Source: PCC-6802 sp943367755 (lineage in GTDB: Bacteria; Cyanobacteriota; Cyanobacteriia; Pseudanabaenales; Pseudanabaenaceae). From it: a stretch of DNA of 64,000 nt. The translations under genes and the position numbers were made by a program. This document shows positions 18,101 through 25,400 of this stretch, one piece after another. The first letter of the stretch is position 1. Every line of letters begins with the position of its first letter. The notes under the pieces were generated by a model. That model was not told where the DNA came from, ran no database searches, and saw nothing but the letters and a program-made list of their open reading frames with translations. The stretch covers positions 62,001 to 126,000 of the forward strand of contig CALRKB020000007.1 in the NCBI GenBank assembly GCA_943367755.1. Direction: 5' to 3'.

Positions 18101-19373
18101 TCACGATGCCCTGCGCTTGAGGTTCGATCGCAGGACTGAGAATGTTTGGGAGCAATCCAATGCGGGTTTAGACAATCCTATGAGATTGCAGGTCGTCGAT
18201 CTGTCAGCCGCGTTACCCGAAGCCCAACTAGCCGAACTAGAGCGCATTGGCAGCGAGCAGCAGGTTAGCTTCGATCTGTCCGATGGCCTACTGATGAGAG
18301 CTATGTTGTTCCAGTTGGGGAGCGATCGCCCCAGTCGATTGCTGTTGATCGTCCATCACCTGGCAGTAGACGGAGTTTCCTGGCGCATCCTGCTAGAAGA
18401 TCTGTTGCACGCCTACCAACAGGTTGGTCGCGGAGAATCAGTTCGACTCCCGCCCAAAACTACTTCCTTCAAAGATTGGGCAACTCGACTTGTAGAGTAC
18501 GGCCAATCCGATACGATCGCTACCGAATTAGACTATTGGCTGGCAGATGTGGAGGCGATCGCAGTCCCTCTTCCCACCGATTATCCCGCAAGTCCAGAGG
18601 TAAATACCTTTGGTGCTGCGGCTCAGGTTTCTGTAGCGCTGAGTGAGGAACAGACAAGGGCTTTGCTCCAGGAAGTTCCTGCTGCCTACCACACTCAAAT
18701 CAACGACGTACTCCTGACGGCGATGGTGCAAAGCTTTGCTCGGTGGACTGGCGATCGCAGCTTGCGAGTGAATCTCGAAGGTCACGGACGGGAGGACTTA
18801 TTTGAAGATCTGGATGTATCGCGCACGGTGGGATGGTTTACCTCTATCTTCCCCGTTCGACTAGAACTACCAGAGGACAACCATCCAGGTAACGCGCTTA
18901 AGTTAGTAAAAGAGCAACTGCGACGGATCCCCAACCGGGGAATCGGATATGGAATTCTTTACTATTTGAACCGACAGGCAGAACGGCTCAAGGCACTGCC
19001 AAATGCAGAAGTAAGTTTCAACTACTTAGGTCAGTTCGATCGCGAATTATCGACATCGCCAGGATGGGAATTCGATCGAGCATCTGGCGGCGCAGAGCAT
19101 TCGGCTCGCGAACGGCGCAGTCATTTGCTAGAAGCGAACGGATTGGTGGCGAACGGCAGGCTGCAAATCAATTGGATCTATTGCGAGAAGATCCATCATC
19201 GCAGCACGATCGAGCGTTTGGCTCAATGGTTTATAGAGGCTTTGCAAGCGCTCGTAGAGCACTGTCAATCCCCCGAAGCGGGTGGGTTTACACCATCCGA
19301 TTTCCCCGAAGCGGAATTAAGCCAGGAAGAAATCGACGAAATCATGTTGGAATTTATCTTTTCCAAAGACTGA
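3183..19373 (+). CDS. Hybrid PKS/NRPS: FAAL-LLM-ACP-KS-AT-ACP-AMT-C-A-T-C-A-T-E
   Basis: A 5396-residue megasynthase that starts the assembly line. In order: fatty acyl-AMP ligase (12-583), luciferase-like monooxygenase (600-945), ACP (Ser1055), ketosynthase (1146-1570, Cys1316), acyltransferase (1670-1970, Ser1765), ACP (Ser2097), a Ser/Pro-rich linker (about 2140-2340), class III aminotransferase (PLP Lys2592), C-A-T (T Ser3811), C-A-T and an epimerization domain (4920-5390). It is inferred to activate a fatty acid, extend it once with malonate, install a beta-amino group and possibly an alpha-hydroxyl, then add two amino acids, the second epimerised. The start at 3183 has AGGTGG six bases upstream. 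The C-terminal E ends in an acidic tail that matches the N-terminus of the next protein. No frameshift or broken catalytic motif was seen. The FAAL-coding part looks more AT-rich than the later modules. Confidence 0.95.
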   Translation: MHNLTTANLTNSINLIELLHHRAVHQPNRIAYTFLVDGEIEEVSLTYLELEQQARAVAVRLINRGAIGERALLLYPPGIEFIIAFWGCLYAGVIAVPVYPPRRNQRMTRLQGIVLDSQAKFALTTTSILGAIAKSFSEETSLTSLHCIATDDIPVDPGMDWHAPSLAQDALAFLQYTSGSTGAPKGVMVSHGNLMHNSAAIQQYFGHTSDSQGVIWLPLYHDMGLIGGVLQPLYSGFPVTLMSPVDFLQKPIRWLQAISRYQATTSGGPNFAYDLCVRKVKPEQLTGLNLSSWELAFTGAEPVRVETIGRFVARFEPYGFQRKSFYPCYGMAETTLIVSGGSKSEEPIVQIVDARSLEQNQVVVSNCESGTQTIVGCGQCVSDQKILIVDPESLISRADTQVGEIWVSGPSLAQGYWNRSEETKQTFHAFTADTNEGPFLRTGDLGFLQDGELFITGRLKDVIIIRGRNHYPQDIELTVEQSHPALKLSSGAAFGIEIDGEERLVVVQEVERTYLQQLKVEEVSEAICIAVSQHHELQVYEVVLLRPGNIPKTSSGKIQRYACRAGFLDGTLDAVNEIAKHPPNKGIAPKLEVQNIDNIAKKIQFSLLYFSSNEAEFADDKYKLFFEGASFADRNGFTAVWTPERHFHAFGGLYPNPSVISAALASATKHIRIRAGSVVMPLHHPIRVAEEWSVVDNLSDGRVDLAFARGWNPNDFVLAPDTYADSKEVMFSGIQTLQKLWRGESVRLSNGVGKETEIKIYPLPKQRELSIWITCTGGKERFVEAGAGGFNILTALLFQPIEELAEKILLYRQARTEHGYDPNGGHITLMLHTFVGEDLETVRNLVREPFIEYIKSSVNLWRQGSKNLDELTPIEQEKLLAYAFERYFHTSALFGTPSTCLEMVKRLQEIGVDEIACLIDFGISGDVVLANLNYLNELRKLANGGDDPSTTRPDLVTGDRLDATEQAQPRSLLADFGSKTKVSGGFESRKPATIADESLIRDRQTQIATRPGQIEAKQLLDLSREIIVRQIARSLEKTPDLISINKSFHSLGIDSLKAIEIMETLGTNFDISLSPTLLFEYPTLADLTEYLVRQHGEKLEQYILVNHKLTPLSTLPLQPSFAISDPSRQVGSGSIQSDRSSVREEDIAVIGMSCRFPKSPDLDSFWQLLSTGKDAICEVPEKRWRWQDWYSEDPQATSNRTYSRWGGFVDDIDLFDPLFFQISPREAELMDPQQRIFLEVAWECLEHAGYAAASLAQTPVGVFVGCSNNGYYQRIAPKLTASDYSAGIGNQNAIIANRVSFLLNLRGPSVLVDTMCSSSLVSLHAACQSIRQGECSMAIAGGVNLQLSPEYYVAMSRMKMHSPDGRCKTFDSRANGIVLGEGAGAVLLKPLRQALADGDTVYATIKGSAVNHDGQTNGLTAPNPRSHAEAIAQALAGAGLSADRISYVEAHGTGTSLGDPIEIEGLTKAFRQSTQHQQFCRIGSVKTNIGHLESAAGIAQVIKVILALQHRQIPPSLHFEQSNPLIPFAETPFIVNTQLRAWESEGSRRAGLSSFGIGGTNAHIILEEAPVVESKTSSVERPIHLLTLSAKTDKALLELVDRYATHLAAHSTATLADICFTANTGRSHFSHRLSIVADSTVELCLKLSALKNGQKLSGVYLGQAQETAQPKIAFLFTGQGSQYVGMGRQLYETQPTFRQTLDLCAEILKPHLDRPLLSVLYPQSGEPSRLDRTEYTQPALFALEYALAQLWRSWGVEPTAVMGHSVGEYVAACVAGIFSLEDGLKLIAERARLMQNLPPGEMVAVFASEAEILALVALDPSKVVIAAYNGEQNTAISGEPQAVRNICSVLEAKGIQTRKLATSHAFHSPLVEPILEEFYRVAATVTYHAPQIDFISNVTGERMTAENLNPEYWCHHLRSSVQYAKSLQTLHSSGQELFVEIGPKPILLGMGRKCLLEGQGVWLPSLRQGYEDWQQILQSLGELYVHGVRVDWSSFDRDYSRRRVQLPTYPFQRKSYWIQTQEKPQDSIPEDMGNDMTLREHIGASPKSAVLETNATDRPKRSETILEKLHSLMANLLKADPEDIDFHTPFLEIGADSLMLVDAVSFIESTYGIKITIGQLFEELSTLDALASYIDHNLPPEMLPLDSHSVESEPNVETHQPLKQPVRVAAPVGLIESIQREMTATPTALAEQVKLAIPNGKSGSTFPDAAISETSLERIVMQQLQVMSQLMTEQLDVLRGKRSSNEKSPVSHNGNSGRLWEEQNGQSNSTHEPTSPVVHLPRQALTQAIAKHSTPTVPKVTLPLESATTQNSNSLQTQHLQAFISGYTQRTKTSKLRAQTYRSVLADSRAVAGFRPSTKELVYPIVGERAQGARIWDVDGNEYIDLTMGFGVLLFGHAAPFITQALEEQIQRGIQIGPQSDRAGEVAELICELTGMERVAFCNSGTEAVMTALRLARAATGRTKIALFAGSYHGHSDGVLAKALPDQLGAAAIAPGVSPHAIADTIVLEYGQPQSLEILQAHAHELAAVLVEPVQARRPDLQPREFLQQLRQFTASAGVALIFDEVLVGFRIHPGGAQAWFGIEADIATYGKIIGGGLPIGVVAGKATYLNGIDGGLWHYGDASYPAAEKTFFAGTFNKNHLGMSVARAALRYMKEKGAALHQELNQRTERLAIALNDFFESEAVPIRIVHFGSLFRFDFSGNFDLLFYHLLSRGIYIWEGRNCFLSTAHSDRDIDDVIQAVKDSVKALQIAGLIAKRSVRASNLDESIAASTAVGEQELKQLGATKSASLLPVIPRDGTLPLSLAQQRLWFLDQLDSNSAFYNLPAAVRLQGKLNVPVLEQSLQEIIHRHESLRTNFVVKDGQPFQIIHSEIDWKLDVVDLQHLPAHKREDEAQRSVIAEAQRSFDLATDPLVRATLWVLSGKDFILLMTVHHIISDGWSMAVLVQETAALYTAFCQGQPSPLSELPIQYVDFAVWQRQWLRDDVLQSQLTYWRQQLAGAPTVLELPSDRPRPTMQTVRGAHQPFRLSLELSEALRKLSRKEGTTLFMTLLAAFDVLLYRYTGQSDFIVGSPIANRNRPETQGLIGYFLNILLLRADLSGNPSFQELLKRGRKVALGAYAHQDVPFEELIEVLQPIRDLSHTPLFQVMFILDNANPLSERQLPDLTWMEMSVENFTAKLDLTLTLENNPSGLVGSWEYNTDLFDAATIAGIAEHFQTLLEGIVLHPEMAIAQLPMLTATEQQQLLVEWNNTQADYPLDQCIHHLIEQQVERTPDAIAVVFEDRHLTYQELNQRANQLAHYLKERGVGTEVLVGICLDRSLNLIVALLAILKAGGAYIPLDPNYPPERLELMLSDSKASVLLTTSNLQPQSSDRQIQLIYLDTHWTEIATHNDSNPNNPVQPEQLAYTIYTSGSTGTPKGVMVTHCSLVNAYWAWESAYKLRTRTRSHLQMANFSFDVFTGDLVRALCSGSKLVLCPREFLLSPPQLYQLMREQAVDCAEFVPAVIRNLVEYLEKTAQHLDFMQILVVGSDSWYVQEYLSFQRFCGPQTRLINSYGVSEATIDSSYFEITAANNLPADALVPIGKPFDNTQLYVLDAHMQAVPVGVPGELHVGGSGLARGYCNRPELTQERFVTNPFSSDPQAKLYKTGDLVRFLPDGNLELLGRIDNQVKLRGFRIELGEIESLLSQHPSVAQAAAIVREDVAGDKRLVAYLVGTELEASANDLRQFLKERLPEYMVPAAFVFLDALPLTPNGKVDRRALPAPDLAQQLEKSFVAPRTPIEQTLAGIWAEVLGVEQVGIYDSFFELGGHSLLATQLVSRVRAAFQVELPLRKLFEATTVATLAECIQALQHDTDTPQRSAPPLRPMPRDGQLPLSFAQQRLWFLDRLEPNSPFYNISSAVRLQGNLNLTALEHSLNEIVRRHEALRTSFISQDGQAIQIVRPTLAWKLAVVDLQDLSERERSLETQRLAIAEAQRPFDLENDPLVRATLLVVGETERVLLLTMHHIVSDGWSMGVFVREIVTLYAAFQQGRLSPLPELSIQYADFAVWQRQWLQGEVLEAQIDYWQQQLANIPSVLELPADRPRPAVQSFSGAQQVCTLPVELTKALDALGRQEGATSFMVLLAAFDLLLYRYTEQTDILVGSPIANRHHGELEDAIGFFVNTLVLRTDLSGNPNFRELLGRVKEMTLAAYDHQDLPFELLVEALQPERNLSHTPLFQVAFVLQNAPMPKIELSELTLSPFAVDNRTSKFDLTLTIEEAEEGYVGLWEYNTDLFNAVTIALMAGHYQTLLESIVAKPERPICELPILSAAEQHQLLNWNDTQTDYPRDLCIHQAFEQQVELTPDAIAVVFAEGQLTYRELNSRANQLARYLQTLGVREEALVGLCVERSLDLVVGMLGILKAGGAYVPLDPNYPQERLNYMLSDAQVSVLLTQQQLVRGLPELQVKAVCLDSDWQIIAAESKDNLPCEVKPDNLAYVIYTSGSTGKPKGVMVPHCAVNRLVLNTDYVQLGSGDRIAQASNASFDAATFEIWGALLNGARLVGVPQHIVLSLQEFADYIREHGINVLFLTTALFNQIASFVPQAFGSLRYLLFGGEAVDPRWVREVLQNGSPQHLLHVYGPTENTTYSSWFLVREVDETATTIPIGSPIANTQIYVLDGNMQPVPVGVPGELHVGGDGLARGYLNRPELTQEKFVPNPFSPDPQSRLYKTGDLVRYLPDGNIEYIGRIDNQVKIRGFRIELGEIETALLSHPAVLQAVAIAREDELGRKRLVSYVVCDIQQVVTSSELRQFLKEKLPEYVQPSACVLVESFPLTPNGKIDRRALPVPDLTQQLEDEFIAPRTEVEQKLAEIWTEVLGVPQVGVRDNFFALGGDSILSLQIVARANQVGIQLTPKQLFGNQTIAELAAVAGTAKQIQTEQGLVIGTVPLTPIQQWFFEQEQSEPHHFNQSVMLSVPADLNPDCLEQALQYLVRHHDALRLRFDRRTENVWEQSNAGLDNPMRLQVVDLSAALPEAQLAELERIGSEQQVSFDLSDGLLMRAMLFQLGSDRPSRLLLIVHHLAVDGVSWRILLEDLLHAYQQVGRGESVRLPPKTTSFKDWATRLVEYGQSDTIATELDYWLADVEAIAVPLPTDYPASPEVNTFGAAAQVSVALSEEQTRALLQEVPAAYHTQINDVLLTAMVQSFARWTGDRSLRVNLEGHGREDLFEDLDVSRTVGWFTSIFPVRLELPEDNHPGNALKLVKEQLRRIPNRGIGYGILYYLNRQAERLKALPNAEVSFNYLGQFDRELSTSPGWEFDRASGGAEHSARERRSHLLEANGLVANGRLQINWIYCEKIHHRSTIERLAQWFIEALQALVEHCQSPEAGGFTPSDFPEAELSQEEIDEIMLEFIFSKD
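3216..6460 (+). other. Loading module: FAAL, luciferase-like monooxygenase, ACP
   Basis: FAAL motifs include YTSGSTGAPKG (from 3708), LPLYHDMGLIGG, YGMAETTL and the closing IPKTSSGKIQR. Together with the VYPPRR segment these separate FAALs from acyl-CoA ligases. The next domain (about 4980-6020) has NGFTAVWTPERHFH, PLHHPIRVAEEW and GRVDLAFARGW, the signature of FMN-dependent luciferase-like monooxygenases embedded in NRPS/PKS enzymes (MupA/Atu3671-like). The ACP carries LGIDSLKA with Ser at 6345. In the microginin and puwainaphycin systems, as I recall them, the monooxygenase comes after the aminotransferase, so its place before the first ACP is unusual. Confidence 0.85.
6616..11440 (+). other. 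PKS extension module with aminotransferase: KS-AT-ACP-AMT
   Basis: KS: active Cys in DTMCSSSL (7128), His in EAHGTGTSLGDP and KTNIGHLESAAG. AT: FTGQGSQY, GHSVGEY (Ser at 8475) and HAFH, the motif linked to malonyl-CoA choice. ACP: GADSL (9471). No KR, DH or ER is present, so the beta-keto group should reach the aminotransferase. The aminotransferase has FCNSGTEAVMTALRLARAA, YHGHSDG, IFDEVLVGFR and Lys in YGKIIGGGLP (10956), the glutamate-1-semialdehyde-aminomutase-like type used in iturin/mycosubtilin synthases to make beta-amino fatty acids. Confidence 0.85.
11560..14715 (+). other. NRPS module 1: C-A-T, Orn-like pocket
   Basis: The C domain has HHIISDGWS. The A domain pocket, aligned by eye to GrsA, reads D-V-G-E-V-G-S-I-D plus Lys; the classic ornithine code differs at one position (I for V). 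The T domain is GGHSL, as expected before a C domain. The A domain is nearly identical to that of the last module at 61660-63200. Ornithine is an inference; another basic residue is possible. Confidence 0.7.
14770..19350 (+). other. NRPS module 2: C-A-T-E, Ile/Val-type pocket
   Basis: The pocket reads D-A-F-F-L-G-V-T-Y plus Lys, close to branched aliphatic (Ile or Val) codes. The T domain has GGDSI, the form seen before E domains. The E domain has HHLAVDGVSW, EGHGRE and FNYLG, so it should be active and give a D-residue. The A domain and the end of the preceding C domain are near copies of 42170-43690. Confidence 0.75.
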
Positions 19374-19418
19374 TGCCGCTAAGCAGAACGAACTGATTGC
19401 AGAACGCAATGAAAAAGC

Positions 19419-19423
19419 AGGAG
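19419..19423 (+). promoter_or_regulatory. Shine-Dalgarno AGGAG deciding the start at 19430
   Basis: AGGAG sits six bases before the ATG at 19430. The upstream in-frame TTG at 19397 and ATG at 19409 lack such a site. The protein from 19430 begins MTIADK, matching MAIADK of the next synthetase. Confidence 0.75.
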
Positions 19424-19429
19424 TGGACA

Positions 19430-22400
19430 ATGACGATCGCTGACAAAACCAGTAATAGCAAAAATGTTGAATCTATTTATCCTCTCTCTCCCATGCAGCA
19501 GGGCATGTTATTCCATACGCTATATACCCCAGAGTCGAGGATGTACTTTCAGCATTTGACCTGCATGCTTCAGGGATGTTTGCAGGTGTCAGCGTTCGAG
19601 CAAGCTTGGCAGAGGGTTACAGAACGCCATCCAGTTCTGCGAACTGCCTTTGTTTGGGAGAAGCGCAGCAAGCCACTCCAGGTCGTTTGCAAATCTGTTA
19701 ATTTACAGTGGAATCACCACGATTGGCGATCGCTCTCGTCGGACGAACAAAAAGAACGCCTGGGAGAGTTTTTGCAAGCTGATCGGGCACAAGGGTTCGA
19801 GCTAGATCGGCCTCCCTTGATGCACTTTACCCTGATCCGGGTAGCAGAGGATACCTACCAGTTTGTCTGGAGCTACCACCACCTGCTGATCGATGGCTGG
19901 TCGTTGCCGAATATCGTACGAGAAGTCTTTGCATTTTATGAGGTAATCGGTAGAAACGACGATCTCTACTTAAAATTGCCTCGCCCTTACCGCGACTACA
20001 TTGCCTGGTTGCAGAAACAAGATAGTTCCAAAGCAGAAGCTTTCTGGCGGCAAAAACTCGCTGGCTTTATTGCCCCCACGCCTCTAAGCGTGGATCGCAC
20101 GTTAGCAAACTACCAACCTCATTCCAGCTTCAGCGAGCAAGAAATCTACTTGCTGGAGGAAACCACTTTTGCCTTACAGTCATTTGTCCGCCAGCACCAG
20201 TTAACTCTCAATAACCTGGTACAGGGGGTATGGGCTTTACTGCTCAGTCGCTACAGTGGCGAATCCGATATCGCTTTTGGGGCAACGGTCTCCGGTCGTC
20301 CAGCCGAACTGTTCGGTGTGGAATCGATGGTGGGACTGTTCATCAACACCTTGCCAATTCGAGTTAAAATCCCTTCCGAAGCAGAACTTTTACCGTGGTT
20401 GAAGGCGTTGCAGGTTCAGCAGGTGGAGTTGGAGCAGTACGCCCGCACCCCGCTGGTAGATATTCAGGGTTGGAGTGATGTGCCTCGCGGTATGCCTCTG
20501 TTTGAGAGCATTGTGGTGTTTGAGAACTATCCTGTGGATGAATCCCTCAAGCAGCAGATTGCGAACCTGAACGTCTCTGACATTCGCAGTCTAGAACAAA
20601 CCAACTTTCCACTCACGGTGGTCGCCTCCCCCGGCAAGCAGCTTCATATAAAGATTAGCTATGATACAAACCGTTTCGATGCCAGCACGATCGCCCGCAT
20701 GTTAGGACATCTGCAGGCGTTACTAGCTGGATTCGTTGCGAAGCCCGAGCAGAAAATCGGAGACTTGTCTCTACTTACAGAACCAGAACGACAGCAGTTG
20801 CTAGTTGACTGGAACAGCAAGCAAGCCAACTACGCACAGGATCTGTGCGTTCACCAGCTATTCGAGCAACAAGTAGAGCGCAACCCGGATGCGATCGCAA
20901 TCGTATTCGAAGATCGACAACTGACTTACGGGGAATTGAATGCGCGTGCCAATCAACTGGCGCACTACCTGCGAGAATTGGGTGTGGGGGCGGATACGTT
21001 GGTTGGAATCTGCGTGGAACGTTCCATAGAGATGCTGGTGGGCATTCTCGGTATTCTCAAAGCGGGTGGGGCGTACGTACCCCTGGATCCAGCGTACCCC
21101 CAGGAACGTCTGAGCTTTACGATCGCAGATTCCCAAATTCGGATACTGTTAACTCAGCAGTCTCAGCTATCCCATCTTCCCGTACATGAGGCTAAAGTTT
21201 TATGCCTGGACGGCGACTGGCAAAACATCGCTTCATACCCTTCGCAAAACCCGATCTCTCTTTCCACTCCTGAAAACCTGGCCTATGTCATTTACACCTC
21301 TGGTTCTACCGGTAAGCCCAAGGGGGTATTAATTAATCACGCTAATGTCACGCGTCTATTTGCAGCAACGGAACAGTGGTTCCATTTTAGCTGCCAGGAC
21401 GTATGGACGTTGTTTCATTCCTTTGCCTTTGACTTTTCCGTGTGGGAAATCTGGGGGGCGTTGATTTATGGCGGACGGTTAGTCGTCGTGCCCTATTGGA
21501 TTAGCAGATCGCCAGAAGCTTTCTATGAATTACTTTGTCAAGAGCAGGTGACCGTTCTCAATCAGACTCCTTCAGCTTTCCAACAATTAATTCAAGCCGA
21601 GCAGGGTCTAGCAAGTTCGGGAAATCTGGCCTTGAGGTTGGTAATCTTTGGCGGTGAAGCATTAGAGCTGCAAAGTTTGAAGCCATGGTTCGATCTCCAC
21701 GGTGATGTATCGCCTCAGTTGGTGAATATGTATGGCATTACCGAAACAACCGTACACGTCACCTATCGCCCTATTACGCTGCTAGATCTTCAAGAGAGTA
21801 AAGGTAGCGTTATCGGTTGCCCGATTCCCGATCTTCAGGTTTACGTCCTGGACGCGCAGCAACGGTTACTTCCCATTGGCGTTCCCGGTGAGATATACGT
21901 GGGCGGGGCAGGCTTGGCGCGCGGGTATCTGAATCGCCCGGAATTGACTCAGGAGAGATTCATTATCAATCCATTTAGTGATCGCCCGCAGGCACGGTTG
22001 TACAGGACTGGGGACTTAGCAAGGTATTTGCCCAATGGAGAATTAGAGTATCTGGGGCGGATCGACAATCAAGTCAAAATTCGCGGTTTCCGCATCGAAT
22101 TGGGAGAGATAGAAGCAGCGCTGAGCCAGCATCCAAACGTACTGCAGACTGTCGTACTGGCGCGAGAAGACTTACCGGGCAATAAGCGTCTGGTTGCCTA
22201 TTTCGTATGCAGCGAACAGATACCCACTGCGAACGACCTGCGCCGATTCCTTCAGGAAAAACTGCCCGAACACGCTATCCCTGCGGCATTCGTATTTTTG
22301 GAAACCTTTCCCTTGACGCCGAATGGCAAGATCGATCGCCGCGCCCTACCTTCTCCCGACCTTACAAAGCAACTGGAAGAGAACTTTGTCGTCCCCCGCA

Positions 22401-25400
22401 CCCCCACCGAACATACGCTAGCGCAAATTTGGGCAGAAGTACTCGGCATCGAACGAGTCGGCATTCGCGATAACTTCTTCGAATTGGGCGGCGATTCCAT
22501 CCTCAGCCTGCAAATTATTGCGAGAGCGAATCAAGCAGGATTGCAACTAACGCCAAAACACTTGTTTGGCAACCAGACGATCGCCGAATTGGCAACCGTT
22601 GTTGGCACCAGTACCAAAATTCAAGCGGAACAGGGATTCGTTACTGGTACCGTTCCCCTGACGCCAATCCAGCATTGGTTCTTCGAGCAGGAGCAACCCG
22701 AGCCGCATCACTTCAACCAATCGGTCGTACTCTCGGTGCCTGCAGATATCAAATCCGAATTATTGCAACAAGTATTGCAGCGACTGATATACCATCACGA
22801 TGCTTTGCGCTTGCGGTTCGAGCGCGTCAACTCTGGCTGGGAGCAGCAGAATGCAGGTTTTGAGAAAACGGTGTCATTGCAGGCGATCGATTTATCCGCG
22901 AAGTCGCCTGAAGTCCAACGTTCTGAGATGGAAAGTATTGGCAGCGAATTGCAAGCCAGTCTGAGCTTCTCAGATGAGCCACTGATACGAGCGGCACTGT
23001 TCCAGTTAGGTAGCGACACACCTGGTAGATTGCTGTTAATTATTCATCACCTGGCAGTCGATGGTGTTTCCTGGCGCATCATCTTAGAAGATTTAGTGAC
23101 TGCGTACCAACAACTCGTTAGTTTACGTGGCGCAGCCAATCGCGACGAAACAATTGCTTTCCCCGCTAAAACGACTTCCTTCCGTTACTGGGCGCAACGA
23201 CTTACTGAATACGCCCAATCCGATGCTCTTTTGTCTGAACTTTCCTATTGGCTCGAACAAGCCAAAAGAGAACTTCCCCCTCTTCCCACAGACAACCCTA
23301 CGGGTCTAAACACCGTCGCTTCAGCCACGACGATCGTCGTCACCCTGAGCGAAACCGAAACCCACTCCCTACTGCAAGAAGTTCCCAAAGCCTACAATAC
23401 GAAGGTAAATGACATTTTGCTGGCTGCCTTAGCTTTGACAATGCGCGAGTGGACGGGGCAAAACGTACAGCATCTCAACTTGGAAGGGCATGGGCGAGAA
23501 GACTTGTTTGAGGAAGTGGATCTCTCTCGTACGGTAGGTTGGTTCACGTCGATATTCCCCATCGGACTCGAACTAGAAGACACGACGAATCCCGAAGGTA
23601 TCTTGAAGTCGGTCAAAGAACAATTGCGTCAAATTCCTCTCAAGGGCATTGGCTATGGTGTCCTGCGCTATCTCAGAGGGGATGAGGCGATCGCCGCCAA
23701 ACTGAAAGCATTATCCCCTCAGATCGGTTTTAATTACCTTGGGCAATTCGACCAAACCCTCGATCGCACTGCCAGGTTTCAACTAACGATGGAGGCAATT
23801 GGTTCGTCGCAGAGTTTAGACGGACATCGGATTCACCTGTTGGATATCAACAGTTTTATCGTCAAAGGTCGGCTCCAGATCGATTGGACGTACAGCAGCA
23901 ACATCCACGAGGCCGAGACCATCGATACCCTGGCACGAGTATTCGTCCAACAGCTACGTTCTCTGATCGATCGCTGTCTATCCCCTGAAGCGGGTGGTTA
24001 CACCCCCAGCGATTTTCCCCTGGTCAGGTTGAGCCAACCCCAACTCGATCGAGTATTGTCTGGTTTGCAGAGCCAGTTCGCGTGGAAGGATTTGGAAGAC
24101 CTGTATCCGCTATCCCCCACCCAACAGGGGATGCTATTCCACAGCGTGTATTCTCCCGATTCTGGCGTATATGTCGAACTATTGAGCTGCGTCTTGCGGG
24201 GCAATCTGGACGTGTCAGCCTTCGAGCGAGCGTGGCAGCAGGTAATCGCCCGCCATCCCATTTTTCGCACTGCGTTTCTGTGGCAGCAAGAGCAACCTCT
24301 ACAACTGGTCTATCGGCAAGTACCTCTAGCGATCGCCGTACAGGACTGGCAAGGTTTATCCCCTAATCAACAGCAATACCTCCTGGATGAATTACTAGAA
24401 TCAGAACAGAAGCATGGTTTCGATCTGACGCAAGCTCCATTAATGCGCTTGTATCTCTTTGCACTGAGCAGCGAAACCTACCAATTTGTCTGGAGCCATC
24501 ACCATTTATTGCTGGATGGCTGGTCGTTACCGCTGATACTTAAGGAGGTCTTCGATCTCTACGATGCGATCGTTGCTGGGCAAACTCTTCACTACCAACC
24601 AGTAGTATCCTACAGGAATTACATTGCCTGGTTGCAGCAGCAGGATATGGATAAAGCCCAGGCATACTGGCAGCAGAAACTTCAGGGCTTTGCAGCACCC
24701 ACTCCTCTGAATGTAGAAAGACTCGACAGCGTTAGTTTACGTGGCGTAGCCAATCGCTCTCACGAACCCCATGGAGGATTCGATACCCAGCAACTCCAGC
24801 TATCACCAGAAGCTACAACTGCATTGCAGTCGTTTGCTCGCCAGCACCAACTGACCCCGAACAACCTCCTACAGGGAGCCTGGGCGCTATTGCTAGCAGG
24901 CTACAGCGGCGAATCCGATGTGGTGTTTGGCGCTACGGTCTCTGGCCGTCCGCCCGCTCTCTTGGGAGTGGAATCGATGGTAGGACTGTTCATCAACACT
25001 CTACCCATGCGCGTGCAAGTAGCAGGAGACACCGAATTGTTGGCGTGGCTGAAGGCATTGCAATCGCAACAGGTAGAAACGGAACAGTATGCCTACACGC
25101 CGCTGGTAGAGATTCAGAACTGGAGCGACGTACCGCGCGGTATGCCCCTATTCGAGAGCATCGTTGTATTCGAGAACTATCCCGTGGATGCCTCGTTGCG
25201 ACAGCGCCGGGGCAGTTTGGAATTTTCAGAGGTGCGGGGCATCGAGCAAACGAATTATCCACTGACGGTGGGTGTGGTTTTGGGCGGAGAGTTATCAGTG
25301 AATATCAGTTACGATCGCAGCCGTTTTGATGCAGACACCATTACCCGCATGCTCGGGCATCTCAAGACGTTGCTGGAAGGAATGGTGTCTTGCCCAGAGC

